Source: Chryseosolibacter histidinae (GTDB lineage Bacteria; Bacteroidota; Bacteroidia; Cytophagales; Cyclobacteriaceae). From it: DNA of 64,000 nt. Position 1 is the first letter of the stretch; each line of letters opens with the position of its first letter. Location: the NCBI RefSeq assembly GCF_018598225.1, contig NZ_JAHESF010000009.1, forward strand, positions 1 through 64,000, in the 5' to 3' direction. The notes beneath the pieces are model-generated. The model had not been told where the DNA came from, ran no database searches, and was given only the letters and a program-made list of their open reading frames with translations. Below are positions 26,197 through 35,237 of this stretch, piece by piece. The translations under genes were made by a program, and so were the position numbers.

Positions 26197-29121
26197 ATGA
26201 TCAAAAAAACGGTTGGCTTGTGGGGACTTCTATTGATCTTTTACCACGCCGCATTTTCACAAGTTGATACAACTTTCATTTACAGAACAGGCATGCCATA
26301 CGGTACGCTTGACATCAGGATCGCCAAATCTGCAACACGCTACTACTACCTCGAAGAGGGCAAGACATTCAGTTTCAGGGAAAGCTCACCCGGCGTTAAA
26401 ACAAATACTTACCGGGATATGACCAGCTGGGACTCCAGTCCTTATGGCCAGGGTAACCTCCGGGAAAAAAATGGCAGCGCTAGCAACTTCATCATGAACT
26501 ACCGCCTGTTGCTTCCCGTGAATTACAACGCCAGCATTGACGACGGCTACCCGCTGATCGTGATGATGCACGGCTTGGGTGAGCGGGCCAACTGCTGGGA
26601 TAACAGCTGCTACTGGGACACGCGCTCATGGCGGCCCGGCACCAACACGCCCCCTGCGCCTACATCGTCAGGGCATCAGTTATTGAATAACGACCATAAC
26701 CTGTTACACGGCGGCGCCATTCACCTGGCCATGCGCAATGCGGCCGGCAGCAAACTGCCCAACGACCCTACCCTGCCCGATCGTTCATTTCCCGGGTTCG
26801 TGCTCTTTCCGCAGGACCTCAATGGCTGGGATGGCGGACAGGCCCAGGATGTGATCAGGATCGTGCGCCTGCTCATTAAAAAATACAACATCGATCCGAA
26901 CCGCATTTATATTCACGGCCTTTCGAACGGCGGCGCTGCGGTGTTTGATGTGATCAAAAGAGCACCCTGGCTTTTCTCCGCTGCCGCTGGAATGTCGGCC
27001 GTCAGTGAGAGTAGCATTCTCAGCACCGGCCTTGCGCCAAAGATCTCCACCATCGGATTGTGGTTCTTCCAGGGAGGACGGGACACAGCGCCAACACCTG
27101 GCAAAACCAGGGGCTATGTGAAACGCTTCCGCGAAGCCGGACTTACCGTTCGCTATAACGAATATCCCAACCTCGGCCACGGCACCTGGAACACGGCTTA
27201 CAACGAGCCGGACTTCTTCTTGTGGCTCAGGTCGCATAACAAATCGAAGGTTCACGTATTCGCTGATAACCCCACGCTTTGCCAGACCACCGGCCAGGGT
27301 GTGAAGATGGACCTTGCGGAAGGTTTTCTCGCGTATCAATGGGAGCGCAATGGTGCGATCATCTCAGGCGCCACTTCGGCTTCCTATACAGCCACTACTA
27401 CCGGTGTTTACAGGGCGAGGTTCAGCCGCCTGTCAAGAACACCCTCTGAGGCACAATGGAATCAATGGTCAGATCCCATTACCGTGGTCTCTTCCAGTCC
27501 CGCACAGGCAGAGATCGAGCAGACAGGATCTGTGGTGCTCAAGGACCTGAACAACTATAACTACGCGCACCTGTTCTCAGCAGCAGAAGCCGATCACTAT
27601 TACTGGTATAAAAATGGCACCCTGGTGAACCTGTCGGGAGACCAGGACGACACCACCCGGTATGTAAGACTGTCATCTACCAACGCCAGCGGCGCTTATA
27701 CGCTGGTGACTGCCGGATTCAACAATTGTCCCAGTCCACCTTCCGCGGCGAAAAATGTATTCTTCAACAATGAGGCGCCCATCAACATCACAGCACCCAC
27801 CACCTTTACTTCGGGTACAGTGACCAATAGCAGCGCCGTGATAAACTGGACAGACGCATCAAGCAACGAAGGTGGTTTCGAGATCTGGCGCAGGAAAAAG
27901 ACAGGAACCACCACGTACACGAAATGGGTGATGGCCACGCTGACCAACGCCAACGTGAAAACCTTCAACGACACCGGCCTTGAACCTTCCAGCACCTACC
28001 AGTATAAGATCAGGGCTGTGAGCAGCACCGGACGATCGAACTATACGCCTTTATCGAGCAGCCAGTTCCTCACCGTTGTGACGGGGGCCGATACGCAACT
28101 GCCAACAGTACCGCAGAACCTGACCGCAGCTTCCACCGCCATCAAGGAGATCACCTTATCGTGGCAGGGTTCTACAGACAACACCGGCATCCGGGAATAT
28201 GTGATCACGTATGGAGCAACCACCGTGAATACGGGATCGCCGGCCACCAGCTTCAAGCTCAAGGACCTGCCGCTGAACACAAACTTTACTTTCACGGTGA
28301 AGGCCAAAGACCTGGGTGATAATCTCAGTGGTGCCAGCAATTCGGCCAGTGGAAATACTTTTGTCACCGGGTTGTATTACGAGCACAGCACCGGCGCCTG
28401 GAACGACATCGACGCTGTGAACTGGAACGTAGCCGAGTTTACGGGCCAGGTGCCCAACTTCACACTCGCGCCCCGCACTCAGGAAGACTATTTCAATTTC
28501 GAGTTCGACGGATACCTCTACATCTCCGCAGGAGGCTCCTATCAATTTCAGACAACGTCAGATGACGGAAGCAAGCTCACGGTTGACACGACTCTTGTTG
28601 TCGACAACGACGGATTGCATGCGTCACGTACCATCACGGGGCCTGTAATAACACTTGGCAGCGGTCCGCATACCATCAACTGTAAATACATTGAAGACAC
28701 CGGAGGGGCTACCCTCACAGTGCGGTATAAAGGTCCTGATACGGGCAACAGCTGGGTGGTCATTCCAAACTCGGCACTGCGCAGCAGCAATACCGGCAGC
28801 GCGAGCATGAGAATGGCTTCAGCAGAAGAACCTGAGATCACCAGGCCGGAGATGCCGCCACTCAAGGCGACCATCTTCCCCAATCCCTCAACTCCTGGCG
28901 AAAATATCACTGTGAAGCTGGATGCCCCGGCGGGCGATCCTGTGCACGTGAGCCTGGTGGATATGATGGGCAAACCTTTTTATGAGAACATTTTTGAAGG
29001 AGCCACACTGGCAGAAGGCGCAGCGCTGGTGCCACGTGAAAGACTCTCCCGCGGCATCTACGTGATTGTTGTCAGGCAAGGTGACCAGGTGATCCGCGAA
29101 AGGATACTCGTGAAGGATTAA
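26197..29121 (+). CDS. Secreted esterase/hydrolase with FnIII, PA14-like and T9SS sorting domains
   Basis: The 974 residues carry a signal peptide (1-21, ending HAAFS). An alpha/beta-hydrolase follows (about 95-350) with oxyanion loop VMMHGLGER, nucleophile Ser243 in IHGLSNGG, Asp296 in FQGGRDT and His328 in NLGHGTW. This is the layout of feruloyl- or PHB-depolymerase-like esterases. Then come an Ig-like region, two fibronectin III domains (about 530-625 and 635-720), a PA14-like carbohydrate-binding domain (about 728-865) and a T9SS sorting tail (ATIFPNPSTPGENITVKL). It is predicted to act at the cell surface on polysaccharide esters. The placement in the exopolysaccharide region suggests it trims acyl groups of the host polymer, but it may simply degrade external substrate. 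Confidence 0.87.
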   Translation: MIKKTVGLWGLLLIFYHAAFSQVDTTFIYRTGMPYGTLDIRIAKSATRYYYLEEGKTFSFRESSPGVKTNTYRDMTSWDSSPYGQGNLREKNGSASNFIMNYRLLLPVNYNASIDDGYPLIVMMHGLGERANCWDNSCYWDTRSWRPGTNTPPAPTSSGHQLLNNDHNLLHGGAIHLAMRNAAGSKLPNDPTLPDRSFPGFVLFPQDLNGWDGGQAQDVIRIVRLLIKKYNIDPNRIYIHGLSNGGAAVFDVIKRAPWLFSAAAGMSAVSESSILSTGLAPKISTIGLWFFQGGRDTAPTPGKTRGYVKRFREAGLTVRYNEYPNLGHGTWNTAYNEPDFFLWLRSHNKSKVHVFADNPTLCQTTGQGVKMDLAEGFLAYQWERNGAIISGATSASYTATTTGVYRARFSRLSRTPSEAQWNQWSDPITVVSSSPAQAEIEQTGSVVLKDLNNYNYAHLFSAAEADHYYWYKNGTLVNLSGDQDDTTRYVRLSSTNASGAYTLVTAGFNNCPSPPSAAKNVFFNNEAPINITAPTTFTSGTVTNSSAVINWTDASSNEGGFEIWRRKKTGTTTYTKWVMATLTNANVKTFNDTGLEPSSTYQYKIRAVSSTGRSNYTPLSSSQFLTVVTGADTQLPTVPQNLTAASTAIKEITLSWQGSTDNTGIREYVITYGATTVNTGSPATSFKLKDLPLNTNFTFTVKAKDLGDNLSGASNSASGNTFVTGLYYEHSTGAWNDIDAVNWNVAEFTGQVPNFTLAPRTQEDYFNFEFDGYLYISAGGSYQFQTTSDDGSKLTVDTTLVVDNDGLHASRTITGPVITLGSGPHTINCKYIEDTGGATLTVRYKGPDTGNSWVVIPNSALRSSNTGSASMRMASAEEPEITRPEMPPLKATIFPNPSTPGENITVKLDAPAGDPVHVSLVDMMGKPFYENIFEGATLAEGAALVPRERLSRGIYVIVVRQGDQVIRERILVKD

Positions 29122-29192
29122 TTAAAACAGGCGTTGGGTTGGGTTGTTGGTGAAGAACACCAACAACGGCGACCAAGGATTAATTAAAACAG
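29113..29192. repeat. 18-bp direct repeat flanking a perfect 10-bp hairpin
   Basis: AAGGATTAATTAAAACAG occurs at 29113-29130 (spanning the esterase stop codon) and again at 29175-29192. Between them is a perfect stem GTTGTTGGTG / CACCAACAAC with a 5-base loop (29143-29167). The hairpin may be the gene's terminator. The flanking direct repeats look like a duplication from insertion or slippage. Confidence 0.8.
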
Positions 29193-29330
29193 ATCATTAA
29201 CCAAACAAAAAAGAAATTTGTCTCAAGAGCTTTTCTAACCGGGCGCCGGTATAAAAATTTCCGGAGAATTTTACCGGGAATACACATCCGCCCCATCCGG
29301 AGGAACAGCTTTTGAGACATCTTTCTTTAT

Positions 29331-30455
29331 ATGTCTATAGCCGTGAAAATCATCAGGATCCTGAAAGTGCTGGCCATCAATATGGCCTCCTTCGCATTAT
29401 TGCTCGTGCTCGTCAACTGGGCGTGCGGCCTTTATCTCAAACGGGCCGCCGACGTAAAACGGGAAAAGCTGCCCAATTATGCCAACGATTATGCGCACGC
29501 TGAAAAGGTGTTCTACGATTACAACCGGGTGCAGCATCAATACGAACCGTTCGTGGGATGGAAAACGTTGCCTTATAAAGGCGCAACCCTCAATATCTCA
29601 ACAGATGGACGGCGAACGCATCCCGCGCCTGCGAATCAAAAAGAAAAAAGCGTTCACTTCTTCGGGGGCTCCACCATGTGGGGAGAAGGATCGGACGACG
29701 AGCATACCATTCCTGCGCTCTTCAACGAACGGAACCCACAGTATGACGTTTATAACCACGCCCAGCTTGCCTACAACACGCGGCAGGAGCTGGATGCGCT
29801 CATCTCACTTTACGCCGTAGACACCAGGCCCGACATCGTGGTATTTTATGATGGTGTGAACGACGCTGCCTTCTTATGTCCCAAAGACATTAAACAACTG
29901 CCGGCGCACAGGCTGGTGCCCATGTACCGCGAAAAGCTGTACGTAGGCAAGATGGCCTTCGTCAAAGAAATAGCCGCCAAGATCTTTGTCGAAAACACGA
30001 TGAAGGTGATCCATAAGTTCACTTATAAACCCACGCCCGACAACTCTCCTTACGATTGCCTGAGCAACCCGGGGAAAGCGGAGCAGATCGCCTCCATGAT
30101 GATGAAGAACTGGGAGATGGCCCACGAAATAGTAACGAACCGTGGCGGAGCATTCATCGCGGTGCTGCAGCCGGCCGCTTTCGTCGGCAAGCCCCGAACG
30201 GAGCACCTGCAGCTGGACGAAGAGCTGGGTAAAAACTTCCGGGAGATCTACAAGCGCATTCAGCAGAAGATCGCGGAACGCGGCCATCCCTGGATCGTTG
30301 ACCTGAGCGACCGGTTCAACGGAGACGACTATATCTATATCGACTTCTGTCACGTGTCGCCCAATGGCAACGAGATCATCGCCCGGGAGATCTCAAACAT
30401 TATCGGTAATCTAAACAAAACCAACGATGTCTCGCTTCTTGCCCTACATCCATAA
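29331..30455 (+). CDS. Membrane-anchored SGNH/GDSL hydrolase
   Basis: The 374 residues begin with one membrane helix (about 9-32) that anchors a periplasmic SGNH domain. Catalytic blocks: Ser114 in FFGGSTMWGEG, the Asn block YDGVNDAA (Asn177), and DFCHVSPNGN with Asp338 and His341. Such proteins add or remove O-acetyl groups on polysaccharides. The gene overlaps an acyltransferase-3 gene by 29 bases, a pairing that often forms a two-part O-acetylation system, the membrane protein passing acetyl groups to the SGNH partner. Confidence 0.88.
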   Translation: MSIAVKIIRILKVLAINMASFALLLVLVNWACGLYLKRAADVKREKLPNYANDYAHAEKVFYDYNRVQHQYEPFVGWKTLPYKGATLNISTDGRRTHPAPANQKEKSVHFFGGSTMWGEGSDDEHTIPALFNERNPQYDVYNHAQLAYNTRQELDALISLYAVDTRPDIVVFYDGVNDAAFLCPKDIKQLPAHRLVPMYREKLYVGKMAFVKEIAAKIFVENTMKVIHKFTYKPTPDNSPYDCLSNPGKAEQIASMMMKNWEMAHEIVTNRGGAFIAVLQPAAFVGKPRTEHLQLDEELGKNFREIYKRIQQKIAERGHPWIVDLSDRFNGDDYIYIDFCHVSPNGNEIIAREISNIIGNLNKTNDVSLLALHP

Positions 30456-31491
30456 TCTCCGGGGTCTGGCCATCATGTTTGTGGTGGGCGTACATGCCGC
30501 CGGGTATGAGACCGACTGGGCTACGTATCCGCATGTGCGCCATTTCCTGCATACCTTTTTCGATCCGTCAGAAGGCAACGGCACCATTCTGTTTTTATTC
30601 ATCGGCGGTTTTCTCTTCCAGCACCTCACGCACAATCAGTTCGATTTCAAAAAATACATCGAGGCCAAGTTCCTCAACATCATATTGCCATATATTCTCA
30701 TATCCGTGCCGCTGATCGTGATCCGCATCAATACCGATTTCGATTCGCTGACGCTGCCGGCGGGTTTTCATGAGAAACCCGTGGTGTATCAGTTCTTTTA
30801 TCATCTGCTCACGGGCAGCCACATGCCACCGTTCTGGTTCATCAGCACCATCATCCTGTTCTACCTCACTTCTCCCCTGCTGCACGCCGCCGACAACCGA
30901 ACGTTTTACCGAACACTGTTTCCACTCATACTGCTCTCGTGCCTTTTCACTTACCGGTCGCAGCACAACGCCAACACGTTTCTTTCGTATTTCCATTTCA
31001 TTCCTGTTTATATTACGGGTATGTGGGCCAGCTACAACAAAGAGCGGATCCTGAAGCTGGGTTGGAAATTACTGGCACCCCTGATTGTTCTATACCTGAT
31101 ATTCACCGCGGCAGACCTTGCCGGGAATTTTAGCCTGCAACGCCAGATGAACTTTGAAACGGTGCTTCGCGAAGGCAGTATTGTGTTCAACTTCTACATG
31201 CTCAAAGCGCTGATCCTTTGTTTCGCGCTGCTGATGATCTTTTACAAGCTCCGCACGCGTGAAATGCCCCTGCTCGACATCCTGGGCCAGTACAGCTTCG
31301 GGGTGTTCTTTGTGCACTACATCCTGATCAGCGTATCGAGAAAAGCGCTGGAAGCTTTTGGTGTGACCATAGACTTCTCGCTCACCACCTGGCTGATCTA
31401 TTTCGTGTTCGTACTGATGATCTCGATTGTGACGGTGTACTTCGTGAAGAAGGTAACGGGAAGGTATAGCAGGTATTTGATCGGAAGCTGA
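30427..31491 (+). CDS. Acyltransferase family 3 membrane protein
   Basis: The 354 residues have about ten membrane helices. The N-terminus IHNLRGLAIMFVVGVHAAGY carries the Arg and His typical of the family (R-x10-H). Later parts such as GQYSFGVFFVHYILI near the C-terminus fit AT3 proteins. They move acyl groups, usually acetyl, from cytoplasmic acetyl-CoA to a polysaccharide outside the inner membrane. It overlaps and probably works with the SGNH protein. Confidence 0.88.
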   Translation: MSRFLPYIHNLRGLAIMFVVGVHAAGYETDWATYPHVRHFLHTFFDPSEGNGTILFLFIGGFLFQHLTHNQFDFKKYIEAKFLNIILPYILISVPLIVIRINTDFDSLTLPAGFHEKPVVYQFFYHLLTGSHMPPFWFISTIILFYLTSPLLHAADNRTFYRTLFPLILLSCLFTYRSQHNANTFLSYFHFIPVYITGMWASYNKERILKLGWKLLAPLIVLYLIFTAADLAGNFSLQRQMNFETVLREGSIVFNFYMLKALILCFALLMIFYKLRTREMPLLDILGQYSFGVFFVHYILISVSRKALEAFGVTIDFSLTTWLIYFVFVLMISIVTVYFVKKVTGRYSRYLIGS

Positions 31492-31497
31492 AAACGA

Positions 31498-31726
31498 GTC
31501 CACGGTCCACAGTCGACAGTCCACGGTTAGGTCGGTATCCTATTCCAAACGTCTTCTTCGATGCAAATATCGAACAAAGAATAACGAACGCCGGATTTCG
31601 AAGTAGTACTCCTTCGAAATCCGGCGTTCCTGTTCAATATTCGATATTCAAAATTCTAGATACGAAACATAAACAATGACCTCACAAACGACACGGCTGT
31701 GGACTGTAGACCGTCGACTGTGGACT
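31498..31726. repeat. Heptad-repeat island (gtccacg type) enclosing a long nested hairpin
   Basis: Four gtccacg-type heptads (31498-31525) face four gtggact-type heptads (31699-31726) across 173 bases. The island fills the gap between the convergent acyltransferase and AcuI-like genes. The centre holds a separate, stronger hairpin (31566-31648). The heptamer is the same as at 25944-26078. Confidence 0.75.
31566..31648. terminator. Long perfect hairpin, possible bidirectional terminator
   Basis: An 18-bp perfect stem GAACGCCGGATTTCGAAG (31586-31603) pairs with 31612-31629 around an 8-base loop that contains AGTACT. An outer pair AATATCGAA / TTCGATATT (31567-31575 and 31640-31648) can extend it. 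Lying between convergent genes, it may end transcription from both sides. Being exactly palindromic, it might also be a mobile repeat or a protein-binding site. Confidence 0.65.
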
Positions 31727-31730
31727 CTTC

Positions 31731-32810
31731 TCATCCTATTGCCAGCACCGGGGCCTCGACAACTGCCGGAACCTCCTTCAGCACCTCTTCTTCCTTCTCC
31801 GGAGCGCAGCAATTCTCTTTCAGCTTCACTACCACCCTTCCTTTGGTCTTGCCACAGAGAATGGCGTCGATGTAGGTATCCTTGAGCTCTTCAAGGCCAA
31901 TCTCCTGGGCGATGGCGGAGAGCTTATCACATACGTTCCATTCGCTGGCAAGTTTGTTCCAGAGCTTCAGGCGCAGCGGCATGGGTGTTTGTCCCGCGCC
32001 GATGCCGAGCAGGTTCACACCGTTGAGAATAAAAGGATAGATGGTGGTGCTGAAGTGAATGGACGACAGCAGCCCGGTAGCAACCACGTTACCATCGCGG
32101 CGGCAGCGCTTGAGCAACGTGGTGAGCATGTTGCCACTCACCGTATCGATCGCGCCTGCCCACATAGCCCGTGACAGTGGCTTACCCAGTGTATCGTTGA
32201 GGAATTCCCTGGATTCCACCCGCGCGGCACCGAGGAATTTAAGGTAATCTTCCGAATCTTTCTTTCCGGTAACGGCAATCACTTCATAACCTGCTTTGGC
32301 CAGCACCGCCACGGCAAGGCTTCCCACGCCGCCTGTCGACCCCGTTACAACGATGGGGCCATAGTCGGGGGTCTGCCCCATCAGCTCCATCTTGTAAAGC
32401 GCATATGCAGCCGTAAAGCCTGCGGTGCCAATGGTCATACAATCTTTACAGGATAGGAAGGCAGGTTTGGGAATAACCCATTCTGCCGGCACCCTGATGT
32501 ACTCGGCAAAAGCGCCATCCGTATTCATACCCAGGTCGTAACCCGTGATGAATACTTCGCTTCCCCGTTTAAATTTGCTCGAGCTGCTCTCCTCCACTTT
32601 ACCGGCCGCTTCGATGCCCGGTGTGTGTGGAAATTTTCGGGTGATGCCCTTATGTCCCGTGGCCGACAATCCATCTTTATAATTCAATGCGGAATAATGT
32701 ACCCTGATCAGCACATCACCGGCCGGAAGATCATCGGTATGTTTCTGCACAATAGAACGTTCAAACTTCCCCTCGGGCGTTTCCGTGATGAGTAAGGCTT
32801 TGTATTGCAT
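31731..32810 (-). CDS. AcuI/YhdH-type quinone oxidoreductase (acrylyl-CoA reductase family)
   Basis: The 359-residue MDR-superfamily enzyme has an N-terminal GroES-like domain (SALNYKDGLSATG, FPHTPGIEAAGKV) and an NADP-binding Rossmann domain with VVTGSTGGVGSLAVAVLAKAGY at about 155-176. The YhdH/AcuI subgroup reduces acrylyl-CoA or similar enones with NADPH and lacks zinc ligands. The last ~28 residues (CCAPEKEEEVLKEVPAVVEA) are an unusual acidic, Cys-containing extension. The gene seems unrelated to the polysaccharide genes around it. Confidence 0.9.
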   Translation of the reverse strand: MQYKALLITETPEGKFERSIVQKHTDDLPAGDVLIRVHYSALNYKDGLSATGHKGITRKFPHTPGIEAAGKVEESSSSKFKRGSEVFITGYDLGMNTDGAFAEYIRVPAEWVIPKPAFLSCKDCMTIGTAGFTAAYALYKMELMGQTPDYGPIVVTGSTGGVGSLAVAVLAKAGYEVIAVTGKKDSEDYLKFLGAARVESREFLNDTLGKPLSRAMWAGAIDTVSGNMLTTLLKRCRRDGNVVATGLLSSIHFSTTIYPFILNGVNLLGIGAGQTPMPLRLKLWNKLASEWNVCDKLSAIAQEIGLEELKDTYIDAILCGKTKGRVVVKLKENCCAPEKEEEVLKEVPAVVEAPVLAIG

Positions 32811-32869
32811 TGTATTTGATTAGTGGTGTGAGTATAGGAGAGGCTGGTTAAAAAAGTATACCTGCTAGG

Positions 32870-33092
32870 GGGAGAAGGAGTAAGGAGCCAGGAGTAAGTA
32901 GTAAGGAGAAGCGGGCGAAGGTTTAGATTGTGGACTAGAAGTCAGAAGTCAGGAGCCAGGAGTCAGAATGGGGAGTTAAGGGTTGAGTGGATGGAGTAAG
33001 CAACAATTGTTAAAGCTGCACGCCCGATGTGATGGCACGCGATGAATAAGATGGACTCCTGGCTTCTGACTCCTGGCTCCTGGCTTCTAGTT
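32870..33092. repeat. Heptad-repeat island (ggagtaa / gactcct type), three arms
   Basis: Units close to ggagtaa run every 7 bases at 32870-32911. Agaagtc/aggagcc-type units follow at 32937-32971. Their reverse complements (gactcct, ggcttct) run at 33054-33088, just after the dprE2-like gene's 3' end. All three arms keep the 7-base step. The rest of the gap (32811-33099) holds no gene. Confidence 0.75.
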
Positions 33093-33099
33093 AAAACAC

Positions 33100-33834
33100 T
33101 CAGAGCTTCAACCTTTTAAACACTGCTTCCGGTATAAAACGGATCACCAACATAATTAACGCCCAAACAGATAGCACATAAATACTATCCCTCTTCCGCT
33201 TCGAGGCAGTGAAGACGCTGTCGGCTACTTTCTTGACGGAGGCGGTGATGGGACCCGGTGTTTTGATGTTCTCGATCATGCGGGTTTTGACGAAACCGGG
33301 TTTTACGGTGACTACGTGAACACCGTGGTGGTACAGCCGGTTGCGCAGGCCTGAAAGGTAGGCGGTGAAACCTGCCTTGGCGCTTCCATAGAAATAATTG
33401 CTCTGACGCCCGCGGTCGCCTGCTACGGAGCTGATGCCGATGATGGTGCCGCGTTTTTGTCTTTCGAAGTCGTTGGCCACCACGTTGAGGATGGAGACTG
33501 CGCCCACATAGTTGGTGAACAGGATCTCTTCACAGGCCTTCCAGTGCTGCTGTGCTTCAAACTGGTCGCCCAGCAATCCGAAGACACAGACCACAACATC
33601 GGGCCGTTCGGCAAGTGAATGATAGAATTGCTCATGGCTCGCGAAATCGAGCGCATCGAATTTTACGGAGGCAACCGCCACGTTGTATCTCACTTTCAGG
33701 TCGGCCGCGATGGCTTCAAGTTTTTCAACGTTGCGTGCAGCCAACGTCAGTGAATATCCGGCGGAGGCAAATTTCCTGGCGATCGCTACAGCCATGTCGG
33801 AAGCTGCGCCAAGGATCAATACATTTTCTTCCAT
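33100..33834 (-). CDS. dprE2: DprE2-like short-chain dehydrogenase
   Basis: The 244 residues have a Rossmann start VLILGAASDMAVAIARKFA and the SDR active site SSVAGDRGRQSNYFYGSAKAG, with Ser, Tyr and Lys in the arrangement of mycobacterial DprE2. A C-terminal membrane-like helix follows (about 218-236). With DprE1 it epimerises C2' of decaprenyl-phospho-ribose; DprE2 reduces the 2'-keto intermediate with NAD(P)H to give the arabinose form. The start abuts the stop of the dprE1-like gene, so the two are co-translated, as in actinobacteria. The polyprenyl length in this host is not known. Confidence 0.88.
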   Translation of the reverse strand: MEENVLILGAASDMAVAIARKFASAGYSLTLAARNVEKLEAIAADLKVRYNVAVASVKFDALDFASHEQFYHSLAERPDVVVCVFGLLGDQFEAQQHWKACEEILFTNYVGAVSILNVVANDFERQKRGTIIGISSVAGDRGRQSNYFYGSAKAGFTAYLSGLRNRLYHHGVHVVTVKPGFVKTRMIENIKTPGPITASVKKVADSVFTASKRKRDSIYVLSVWALIMLVIRFIPEAVFKRLKL

Positions 33835-35154
33835 TTAAACTTTTAACATTAAGCGTTGGGCCAGGTGGGAGTTGAACCGGTTCTCCGGATCATATTTTTT
33901 GAGGATCTCCTGAAACTCGCGTGCACGCGGATAGGTCTTCCAGAAGATCTCTTTTTTCATGCGGGCATCTTTTGACAGGTAGATCCTTCCGCCGTAGTCG
34001 GCCACTACCTGGTCGAGTTCATCCAGGAACCCGAACAATCCATCGCGGATCGGAAAATCCAGCGCCAGCGTATATCCCTTCATGGGGAAAGAGATCAGGT
34101 TCTCCTGGTCGCCGAACAATTTCAGCACTGCCAGGAAGGAGCCCATTCCCATTTTATTGATCCTGGCTAGAATATTTTTCAACCCTTCCCTGCTCGCATC
34201 GAAAGGTATCACAAACTGGTACTGCACAAATCCGCGTTTGCCGTAGATCTTATTCCAGCTGAGAATGGAGTCGAGCGGATAAAAAAATCCATCATAGTGG
34301 CTCACACTGTTGATCTCCCGCTTGTAGTTCTTCGCATAATAGAGCGCATTGAAGACCTTCACCGAAAAACCATTGAGCACGAATGAGGGAAAGTGGAAAG
34401 GTACGGTGAACAACGCTTTCTCGCGGGGCGTGAGCTTGTGCTCTGCCTGAGTTTCACCGGTGTCTGCATGCTCGCCCAGCATCAAAATGCTGCGCCCGAA
34501 ATGTTTTCCACTCTTCAGGCAATCGATCCAGGCCACCGAGTAAGTTGAGTCCATGTTGCGACCGAACAGCTCCATCACTTCATCGAGGTTCGCGGCCTTG
34601 ATCTGCTTCTGCCTGATGTAAGCGCTCTGGATCCGTTTCAGCGAGAACTTCACTTCGAGAATAATGCCTGTGAGCCCCATGCCACCGCACGTAGCCCAGA
34701 AAAGATCGGGGTTGGTGTCTTTGTTGCAAACGAGGGTCTCTCCTGTTCCCGTGAGCACCGTCATGGCCACGATGTGATTGGAGAACGCTCCATCCACATG
34801 GTGGTTCTTGCCATGAACATCGGAAGCCACGGCCCCTCCCACGGTAATAAATTTCGTGCCCGGTGTAACAGGCAGAAACCATCCGCGGGGCACAATGATC
34901 TGCAACAGGTCAGAGAGCAGAACGCCGCTTTGGCACGTAATTATTCCATAGTGCTCATCGAACGCGAGCACCTTGTCAAACCGCAGGGTATTAACCACAT
35001 CCGAATACAATGAAGCATCCCCGTAACAACGCCCATTGCCGTGGGGAATTGACGAATGGGCCAATTTTGGAACCAGGTCTTTCTGAAAGTCAAACGATAT
35101 TTCTTTGGCTTCAACAACGGGAAAATTATTCCAGTTGGTAATAGATTTCTTCAT
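33835..35154 (-). CDS. dprE1: DprE1-like FAD-dependent polyprenyl-phospho-ribose 2'-oxidase
   Basis: The 439-residue VAO/PCMH-type flavoprotein has PHGNGRCYGDAS (FAD site, about 38-48), PGTKFITVGGAVASDVHGKN (about 98-117), followed by HH and, a few residues on, SNHI, nearly as in Mycobacterium DprE1. The C-terminal LFGDQENLISFPMKGYTLAL and GGRIYLSKDAR with Lys395 (the mycobacterial Lys418) also match. The residue aligned with Cys387, the target of benzothiazinone drugs, is Ala364 here. It oxidises the 2'-OH of polyprenyl-phospho-ribofuranose. Its partners are the adjacent DprE2-like protein and, 17 kb away, a UbiA-type phosphoribosyltransferase. It is divergent from a GT-C gene that could use the product. 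Confidence 0.9.
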   Translation of the reverse strand: MKKSITNWNNFPVVEAKEISFDFQKDLVPKLAHSSIPHGNGRCYGDASLYSDVVNTLRFDKVLAFDEHYGIITCQSGVLLSDLLQIIVPRGWFLPVTPGTKFITVGGAVASDVHGKNHHVDGAFSNHIVAMTVLTGTGETLVCNKDTNPDLFWATCGGMGLTGIILEVKFSLKRIQSAYIRQKQIKAANLDEVMELFGRNMDSTYSVAWIDCLKSGKHFGRSILMLGEHADTGETQAEHKLTPREKALFTVPFHFPSFVLNGFSVKVFNALYYAKNYKREINSVSHYDGFFYPLDSILSWNKIYGKRGFVQYQFVIPFDASREGLKNILARINKMGMGSFLAVLKLFGDQENLISFPMKGYTLALDFPIRDGLFGFLDELDQVVADYGGRIYLSKDARMKKEIFWKTYPRAREFQEILKKYDPENRFNSHLAQRLMLKV

Positions 35155-35237
35155 ATAAAGCCGATGTAAAAAATACGCACCAACCCCCTGAATTTACCAT
35201 AAACACATGACAACCCGTTTATTTATACTTTAAATAT

